Positions 14,089 through 19,869 of a DNA stretch of 26,421 nucleotides are shown in pieces. The DNA comes from Paracoccaceae bacterium. Lineage in GTDB: Bacteria; Pseudomonadota; Alphaproteobacteria; Rhodobacterales; Rhodobacteraceae. The DNA is taken from the NCBI GenBank assembly GCA_007128865.1, contig SKWP01000113.1:1-26421 (forward strand), written 5' to 3'. Position numbers and translations under genes: made by a program. A model generated the notes under the pieces. It ran no database searches, had not been told where the DNA came from, and saw only the letters and a list, made by a program, of their open reading frames with translations. How positions within the stretch are numbered: the first letter of the stretch is position 1; each line of letters begins with the position of its first letter.

Positions 14089-15528
14089 TCAGTTCCCCTC
14101 GTCATAGAGCGTCGTCGTCGTGTCGACGTCTTCCTTGTGCAGGCCGGCGCGCACCACGGCAGCGGCTGCAAGCTCGCGGGCCTTGCGACGGATTTCCTTC
14201 TCGTCAACGCCGTAGACCCGACCTTCGCCATAGACCTTCCGTCCATCGACCCAGGTCTGGCAGATCGAAGCGGTCGAGGCAGAGAACACGAGGGCCTGAA
14301 GCGGATCATGAAAGGGGGTCCATTCCACATGGTCCAGATCGAACAGGATGAAATCGGCCTTCTTGCCGACTTCCAACGATCCGATTTCGTCATCCCACAT
14401 CAGGGCGCGGGCCCCCTCGATGGTCGCCGCGCGGAGTGCCTGACGGGCGGTGAAGACATCGGCCTTGATCCGGGCATCCTTGAACATGCCCGCAACGATC
14501 AGCATCTGCCGCATGAGGTTCATGTTGCCCGCCGCCGAGACGCCGTCGGTGCCAAGACCGACCTTGACGCCCGCTGCCACCATTTCCGGGTATTTCCCGA
14601 TCGCGGTTGCGCCCTTTCCCAACTTGAACGAGGAGCAGGGGCAGAACGCTACCGAGGCACCGCGTTCGGCGAGAAGCCTGACTTCGTCGTCAGTGACGGC
14701 AGCGCCATGGGCGATGACAAGATTCTTGCGTACCCCGCCGGCCTTGTCGATCCGGGTTATTGGCCAGACGCCGTATTTTCCCTCGCAGACCCTGGCCTCT
14801 TCGATCGATGTGGCAAGATGATACGTGGTGCCGACCCCCAGCCTTTCGGCCAGTTCGACCGCGCCGACATGCAGTTCAAGCGTGCAGGGTTCCTTGCCTT
14901 CGATGTTGACCCAGCACCGGGCCCGGCCATCAAGCGCACCGTTGTACTTCTTCACGCAATCCTCGAGCACCTCGAGCGCGGTCTGCGCGTCGGGAAAGAA
15001 ATGGTGGTCGGCCATTTCTTCGGTCCATCCCTTGGGAAGCTCGGAGGGGCGGTTATCGGCCGCATGACGCCCGGTTATGCCGCGGATTCCGGTGGGTTCC
15101 ATGGCCCGTATCACGATGCCCGGATCGTACTGCGAACCCATGTCGAGAAAGCAGGTTGTCCCGCAGCGCAGCATTTCGGTGATGCCGAGCAACGCACCCC
15201 AGTATTCGTCTTCCTCGGTCACATGGGCGTAGAACGGTTTGGCCCAGTGGAAAACCCAGGCCCGGGTGTTGAGGTTGTCGGGAAACACGGCTCGTGAAAG
15301 CGTTTCGGACAGATGGACGTGGCTGTCGACAAAGCCGGGACACATCCCCATCATGGTGCCGTCGATAATCACGTCGAAGCTGCTGCGATCATGACGCCCG
15401 GCCAGTTCGGCGCCAGGTCCGATATCGGCAATCCGGTCGTTCTCGATAACGACGCCGGCATTGCGCAGGACGGTGTCATTGCTGTCGACGGTGAATACAA
15501 AGTCCAGATTCTCGATTAGCGTTCGCAC
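14089..15528 (-). CDS. SsnA/TRZ/ATZ-family amidohydrolase (deaminase/chlorohydrolase-like)
   Basis: This 479-residue amidohydrolase-superfamily enzyme belongs to the mononuclear group that deaminates or dechlorinates N-heterocycles (guanine deaminase, SsnA, TrzA/AtzA relatives). Metal ligands are H70 and H72 (DSHVHLS), H237 (TTYHLATS), H274 (IAHGAA) and D328 (LGTDGVS). Many relatives have Glu soon after the third His; here HLATSIEE is used instead. I prefer the GTG at 15528 because GGGGGA lies seven bases upstream. An in-frame GTG at 15564 would add twelve residues and come within six bases of the preceding stop. It is the third gene of the enolase-M24-SsnA operon controlled from site D. Confidence 0.87.
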   Translation of the reverse strand: MRTLIENLDFVFTVDSNDTVLRNAGVVIENDRIADIGPGAELAGRHDRSSFDVIIDGTMMGMCPGFVDSHVHLSETLSRAVFPDNLNTRAWVFHWAKPFYAHVTEEDEYWGALLGITEMLRCGTTCFLDMGSQYDPGIVIRAMEPTGIRGITGRHAADNRPSELPKGWTEEMADHHFFPDAQTALEVLEDCVKKYNGALDGRARCWVNIEGKEPCTLELHVGAVELAERLGVGTTYHLATSIEEARVCEGKYGVWPITRIDKAGGVRKNLVIAHGAAVTDDEVRLLAERGASVAFCPCSSFKLGKGATAIGKYPEMVAAGVKVGLGTDGVSAAGNMNLMRQMLIVAGMFKDARIKADVFTARQALRAATIEGARALMWDDEIGSLEVGKKADFILFDLDHVEWTPFHDPLQALVFSASTASICQTWVDGRKVYGEGRVYGVDEKEIRRKARELAAAAVVRAGLHKEDVDTTTTLYDEGN

Positions 15529-15569
15529 GGCCCATTCCCCCTGCTTCTCACGTGACTGCAGCACATCCT

Positions 15570-16730
15570 TCAGCGCGCACTTCCGCAGACAATCAGCTTG
15601 TCGGTGTTCGAGTAGTCGGACAGCAACTCGGAACCGGCTGCCGTGACGAGCAGCATATCCTTGTTCTGCATCCCGAAACCGTAACCCGTGTCATAACAGA
15701 GCGGCTCGAAGCCGAGCACCATGTTTTCCTCGATTTCCGCATCGTTGCCGGGCTTTCCCAGAATCGGGGTGACGCCAAGATAGGGGTTTTCGTGAAGATG
15801 CAGTCCGATACCGTGGCCCACGAACGAGATCGGCGGGAGATTCATCCTGGCAAGCTTTGCAATGAAGCTTTCGTAGATCTCGCGGCAGCTTGCCCCGGGT
15901 TTCACCTTTTCCATGATTTCGTACTTGCAGTCGACCAGATGCGCCCAGATCGGTTCTGCATGCTCGGGCGGTTCGCCCACCACGGCGGTTCGGCAGACAC
16001 CTGCATGATAGCCGGAGATCACCGAAAAAATCTCGACCCGACAGACGTCGCCGCGCTTCAGCAGGCGTTCCGAAGGGCCGACATTCGGCAGGACGCTGCG
16101 CTCGCCGGTGGCGACGATCAGAAGCTTGAAGTGCTCGGCGCCAAGCGAAAAGACATTGCGGGTCAGGTGGCCGGCAATGTCCATTTCGCAGTCGCCTTCG
16201 TCAACGGCGGCGAGGGCGTCGTGAATGGCCTGATCGGATATGCGCGACAGACGGCGAAGCAGATCGATCTCGTCGGGTGTCTTGAGCTGACGCAGCCGTG
16301 CAAGGATACCCTCGGCCGGCGTGAAACGGGCTTTCGGAAGCGCCGCGGTAAGTCGCGCGAAGTCACCCGCCGGCAGATAGTCGAGCTCGATTGCGACCCT
16401 TGCGCTGTCAAGGCCGAGTTCCCTGAGCTGGTCGGCAAGGACAAGCATCGGATCGTCCGAGAACTCTGCCCAGATGCGCGTCGGCGTATCCGGCTGGCGT
16501 CGGTGTATCGTGCTGGCCTCCATGTCGACCCCGAACAGCTGGGAAGACCCGTCGGCAGTCACGATAGCCATGGCATGGCGGTGCCTAATGAGCGGCTGAC
16601 TGGGAACAACGAAACCCGCAACATAGGCGAAACTCTCGGGCGAACAGGAAATGATGGCATCCAGCCCGTGTTCGTTCATTGCCTTCTTCTGCTTGGCGAC
16701 AATCTCGGCGCGCATCTGACTATCCTTCAT
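15570..16730 (-). CDS. M24 (pita-bread fold) hydrolase lacking metal ligands, creatinase-like
   Basis: This 386-residue protein has a creatinase N-terminal domain (about 8-145) and an M24 catalytic domain (about 155-375). In metal-dependent aminopeptidase P-type enzymes five ligands Asp-Asp-His-Glu-Glu are conserved. Here the first Asp position reads E233 (RVEIFS), the second reads G244 (GYHAGVCRT), and the last Glu reads K357 (MQNKDML); only H306 (GHGIGLHLHE) and E342 (FEP) remain. Loss of the metal site with the fold kept is known for creatinase, a C-N hydrolase, and related enzymes open cyclic amidines such as ectoine. I therefore expect C-N bond hydrolysis of a small molecule, not peptide cleavage. 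It lies three bases after the enolase-superfamily gene. Confidence 0.87.
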   Translation of the reverse strand: MKDSQMRAEIVAKQKKAMNEHGLDAIISCSPESFAYVAGFVVPSQPLIRHRHAMAIVTADGSSQLFGVDMEASTIHRRQPDTPTRIWAEFSDDPMLVLADQLRELGLDSARVAIELDYLPAGDFARLTAALPKARFTPAEGILARLRQLKTPDEIDLLRRLSRISDQAIHDALAAVDEGDCEMDIAGHLTRNVFSLGAEHFKLLIVATGERSVLPNVGPSERLLKRGDVCRVEIFSVISGYHAGVCRTAVVGEPPEHAEPIWAHLVDCKYEIMEKVKPGASCREIYESFIAKLARMNLPPISFVGHGIGLHLHENPYLGVTPILGKPGNDAEIEENMVLGFEPLCYDTGYGFGMQNKDMLLVTAAGSELLSDYSNTDKLIVCGSAR

Positions 16731-16733
16731 GCC

Positions 16734-17894
16734 CTAAAGTTCGACCCGGTATTTCTCAATCTTGTCGAGGTTCACATCGATGCCCATGCCGGGGCCATCG
16801 GGAAGCACGATCGCGCCGTTTTCCAGCTTCATCGGGGCGGTCAGGAAATCGTCCCTGTAATAGATGCCGCCAAGCTGTCCGGTCTGCGCCTCGGCAGGCA
16901 CCGATACGGGAATGACGCAGGACAAGGTGACTGCAGGCGATGCTGCGGCAAGCTGGACATTGGCAAGATTGCCGATCCCGGTCTCGATCGAACCGTTGAC
17001 ATTGCAGATGATCCCGGCGGCGCTGCATATGGCTCCGACGCCCATCGCCTTGTAGAGGCCGCCCGCCTTGGTCGTGTAGATGGACACGATCTGGATCTGG
17101 CCATTCGCAATGATCTGAATCGCGTCATGCCCGTTCCATGCCGACTCGTCAGCCATGACCGGCGCATCGATGCGGCGCGCAACCTCGGATATGCGTTCAA
17201 TCCCCATGACCGGCTGTTCCACATACTTGATGCGGCAGGATTCGAACTGGCGGTAGATCTGAACGGCCTCGCCGGGCGTCCGATAACCTTCGTTGGCGTC
17301 GACGCAGATCTCCATCGCGTCGCCGGCCGCCTCGCGTACTGCATGCACCATCCTGATGTCACGATCGGGATCAACACCGATCTTGATCTTGATGGTGCGG
17401 ATGCCTTCCTTGGCTACCTGCGCAACCTCGGCGCGGGCTTCTTCGATCGGGATCAGGCCGATTGAATGCGTGACGGGCACGCTGTCGCGGGATTTTCCGC
17501 CAAGCAGGGTATGCACGGGGACATCCAGCCACCGGCCGGTCAGGTCGTAGGCCGCGAACTCCACGGCCGCCTTGGCGTACGGGTAGCCCCGGATGATTGC
17601 ATCCATCCGTTTGTGAAGCTCGGCAATGTTTCCCAGCTCGATGCCGACGACGGCCGGCGTGAGGTAGGTGTCGATGACTGCTTTGACGATCTTGGCCGAT
17701 TCGCCGTAATACCGTCCGAACTCTCCGCCCCAGTCCTTCAGTGCGGGTGCCTCACCCCAGCCGACGCGCCCATCCGTATCGGTCATCTTGACCAGAACAT
17801 AACGCCCGATCACTTCGGTCAGCCCCGCCCATTTATGCTCGCGCCGTGTCGGCAGCTGCACGACGATCGTCTCGACCGACTTGATGTTTGGCAT
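16734..17894 (-). CDS. mandelate racemase/muconate-lactonizing-family enolase-superfamily enzyme
   Basis: This 386-residue barrel enzyme is of the muconate-lactonizing subgroup. Catalytic lysines appear as KIK (K169, K171) on the second strand and K276 (YTTKAGGL) on the sixth. Metal ligands are D199 (VDANEGY), E226 (VEQP) and D249 (ADES). Subgroup members abstract a proton alpha to a carboxylate, giving cycloisomerisation, racemisation or dehydration. The ATG at 17894 has GGAGG eight bases upstream; the frame stays open to an ATG at 17951, but that would place operator site D inside the coding sequence. It is the first gene of a three-gene operon and diverges from the small ABM-like gene. Confidence 0.9.
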   Translation of the reverse strand: MPNIKSVETIVVQLPTRREHKWAGLTEVIGRYVLVKMTDTDGRVGWGEAPALKDWGGEFGRYYGESAKIVKAVIDTYLTPAVVGIELGNIAELHKRMDAIIRGYPYAKAAVEFAAYDLTGRWLDVPVHTLLGGKSRDSVPVTHSIGLIPIEEARAEVAQVAKEGIRTIKIKIGVDPDRDIRMVHAVREAAGDAMEICVDANEGYRTPGEAVQIYRQFESCRIKYVEQPVMGIERISEVARRIDAPVMADESAWNGHDAIQIIANGQIQIVSIYTTKAGGLYKAMGVGAICSAAGIICNVNGSIETGIGNLANVQLAAASPAVTLSCVIPVSVPAEAQTGQLGGIYYRDDFLTAPMKLENGAIVLPDGPGMGIDVNLDKIEKYRVEL

Positions 17895-17931
17895 GAGTTT
17901 TCCCTCCGCCGGGTTTCGCGTATGATGGATA

Positions 17932-17950
17932 AGATCACTGTTTGTGATCA
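17932..17950. promoter_or_regulatory. predicted GntR operator, site D
   Basis: AGATCAC-TGTTT-GTGATCA matches the shared motif at 13 of 14 half-site positions with the same 5-base spacer. It lies in the 126-bp divergent region, 37 bp upstream of the enolase-superfamily start and 70 bp upstream of the ABM-like gene, so it could govern both. Confidence 0.77.
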
Positions 17951-18020
17951 CACTTTAGGGTTGTCGCACAGGCGCGTCAAGAGCGCCCGGACGGTGAAGA
18001 ATGTCAGGGGAGATACGGGC

Positions 18021-18317
18021 ATGATCCTTGAAACGACGAACTACTATCCGCTGCCGGGCAAGGAGGCCGAAGTGCTTGCACAGCGTCGCACAGCCACGGC
18101 GATCCGCGTCGCGCTTGGCCTCGAACCCGGGGAAATCTTCGTGCGCCTCGACGGCCAGGGGCCGAGCGTGAAGTGGCAGTGTCGATTCGCCGACGCGGCA
18201 CAATTCGAAGCTGACATGGCGGCCCGGGCCAGCTCGGGTGAGTTCATCGCAGCCCGGAAGCAGATGCATGCCCTAATCGAGCGCTTCGAACGGCATTTGC
18301 ACGAATCGGCAGACTGA
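18021..18317 (+). CDS. small ABM/NIPSNAP-like (dimeric alpha-beta barrel) protein
   Basis: This is a 98-residue protein. The pattern MILETTNYYPLPGKEAEVLA, followed by VKWQCRFADAAQFEADMAARASSGEFIAARKQM, resembles small dimeric ferredoxin-like-fold proteins (antibiotic-biosynthesis-monooxygenase or NIPSNAP type). These have few conserved catalytic residues, so function cannot be deduced. The ATG at 18021 has GGGGAG eight bases upstream; the frame stays open far upstream, but only this start avoids crossing operator D and the divergent gene. It sits alone between operators D and E and is followed by the cox operon. It may be a monooxygenase, an isomerase or a stress-related binding protein. Confidence 0.7.
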   Translation: MILETTNYYPLPGKEAEVLAQRRTATAIRVALGLEPGEIFVRLDGQGPSVKWQCRFADAAQFEADMAARASSGEFIAARKQMHALIERFERHLHESAD

Positions 18318-18447
18318 GCGCCGGCATGCCGGCTGTGCTCGACTTGCGGGTTTTCCGGGCACCCTTGACCGGATCATGGGCAGGGCCCGGACCTGGCTGC
18401 TGTCCGGCATCGGGCGGGTGGCGGCAACTTGACACGCGCCCGGCCCG

Positions 18448-18466
18448 TGATACCACTTCATGATCA
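18448..18466. promoter_or_regulatory. predicted GntR operator, site E
   Basis: TGATACC-ACTTC-ATGATCA matches the motif at 11 of 14 half-site positions with the same spacer and is the weakest copy. It lies 22 bp upstream of the TTG start of the Mo-hydroxylase operon. The 171 bp between the ABM-like gene and coxM (18318-18488) contain nothing else I can identify. Confidence 0.6.
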
Positions 18467-18488
18467 CAGAAATCGATGCAGGTGCGAT

Positions 18489-19370
18489 TTGAAATTCCCA
18501 CCCTTCGAATTCCATCGTCCGGGTGACCTGCCGGAAGCGGTGGATCTGCTTTTGTCTTATGACGGCGAGGCCTTGCCGCTCGCCGGTGGGCAAAGCCTCC
18601 TTCCGATGATGGCTTTTCGGCTGGTGGCGCCAAAGGCACTGATCGATCTGTCGGCCATCCCCGGTCTGGATGGAATTGAGCTGAACGGTGACAGCCTGCG
18701 GTTGGGGGCGCTGGTGCGCTGGTGCGATGTTCTCTGCTCACCGGTGATCGCAAACGCACACCCGCTGCTCGTCGAAGCGGTGCGCCATGTCGCGCATTAT
18801 CAGGTGCGTAACCGGGGCACGCTGGGTGGCAGCCTTGCGCATGCCGATGCGGCAGCGGAATTCCCGGCCATCTGCCTGGTTTCGGATGCCATGATCGACG
18901 TCGTGGGACGCGATGGAAAGCGTTGCATTGCGGCCCGGGACTTTCTGTTGGGCGCAATGGAAACCGACCTGCGGGAGGGCGAGTTGGTTGCGGCGGTGCG
19001 CTTTCCGATCTGGCCGGCGGGGCGCCTCTGGCATTTTCGCGAGTTCGCGAGGCGGAGCGGTGACTTCGCATTGGCCGGCGTGGCCATGTATTGCGATCCG
19101 GACCGGCAGGCGGGCGTCTGTCGAAACTGGCACATCGCATGTTTCGGGCTGGGGGAGGTCGCGCAGCGTGTTGACGCGGTCGAGGCGTTTCTCGAGGCAA
19201 AGCCTGCCGATACTGCCCACATTCGCGAGGCCGTCCTGATCGCGCAACGGCATCTGGTGGCCGACGGCGACATTCATGCGCCAGCCGGATACCGCAAGGC
19301 GCTTGCAACGGAATTGCTCGGCCGCGGGCTGAACGAAGTGTTCAAGGCGGTGGCAGGTGGTGATGGCTGA
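18489..19370 (+). CDS. xanthine dehydrogenase-family FAD-binding subunit (CoxM-like)
   Basis: This medium subunit of a molybdenum hydroxylase has 293 residues and passes electrons from the iron-sulfur centres to FAD. FAD-contact motifs are AGGQS (32-36) and TLGGSLAHAD (111-120). The family start KFPPFEFHRPGDLPEA is directly preceded by TTG at 18489, which I take as the start with a weak AGGTG site. The frame is open to 18429, but an earlier start would put operator E inside the gene. Its stop overlaps the start of the iron-sulfur subunit by eight bases. The M-S-L order and tight overlaps mark one operon. Confidence 0.9.
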   Translation: MKFPPFEFHRPGDLPEAVDLLLSYDGEALPLAGGQSLLPMMAFRLVAPKALIDLSAIPGLDGIELNGDSLRLGALVRWCDVLCSPVIANAHPLLVEAVRHVAHYQVRNRGTLGGSLAHADAAAEFPAICLVSDAMIDVVGRDGKRCIAARDFLLGAMETDLREGELVAAVRFPIWPAGRLWHFREFARRSGDFALAGVAMYCDPDRQAGVCRNWHIACFGLGEVAQRVDAVEAFLEAKPADTAHIREAVLIAQRHLVADGDIHAPAGYRKALATELLGRGLNEVFKAVAGGDG

Positions 19371-19869
19371 TCCCCGGCTTGTAAACCTCACCGTGAATGG
19401 CCGGATGGTCGCGGTTTCGGTCGAACCCCGGCGCAGCCTCGCGGATTGCCTGAGGCATGATCTGCGTCTGACCGGCACGCATATCGGGTGCGAGCACGGT
19501 ATCTGCGGGGCATGTACCGTGCTGGTGGACGGTGCGGCGGTGCGTGCCTGCCTGATGCTGGCCGTTCAGGTCGAGGGGCGGGCGATTGCCACCGTCGAAG
19601 GGCTGGCCGGCGCGGCAGCACTCGGCCCGCTTCAGGAAAGCTTCCGTCGGCATCATGCGTTGCAATGCGGGTTCTGCACGCCGGGTATCCTGATGTCGGC
19701 CCATGCCCTCCTGTCGGCCGAACCAAAGGCGGATCGCGCGCGGGTGATCGAGGTTCTGTCGGGCCATCTGTGTCGCTGCACCGGCTACCTGCCGATCGTC
19801 GAGGCGATACTCGATGCGCGCGAAGCCTATCTCTGTGGTGCTGCCGAACCGGCGGGGAAGGGCAAATGA
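19363..19869 (+). CDS. xanthine dehydrogenase-family [2Fe-2S] subunit (CoxS-like)
   Basis: This 168-residue small subunit carries both expected clusters. The plant-ferredoxin-type N-terminal cluster uses C43, C48, C51 and C63 (CEHGICGACT...C). The second, helical cluster uses C102 and C105 (CGFCTPG) with C137 and C139 (CRCTGY). The ATG at 19363 overlaps the end of the FAD subunit, and its stop overlaps the large-subunit start (ATGA). It relays electrons from the molybdenum site to FAD. Confidence 0.95.
   Translation: MADPRLVNLTVNGRMVAVSVEPRRSLADCLRHDLRLTGTHIGCEHGICGACTVLVDGAAVRACLMLAVQVEGRAIATVEGLAGAAALGPLQESFRRHHALQCGFCTPGILMSAHALLSAEPKADRARVIEVLSGHLCRCTGYLPIVEAILDAREAYLCGAAEPAGKGK

Noticed and set aside
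15552..17465. A 637-codon open frame on the plus strand
   Set aside because: It lies antisense to the enolase-superfamily, M24 and SsnA-like genes, whose complete catalytic motifs prove the minus strand is coding.
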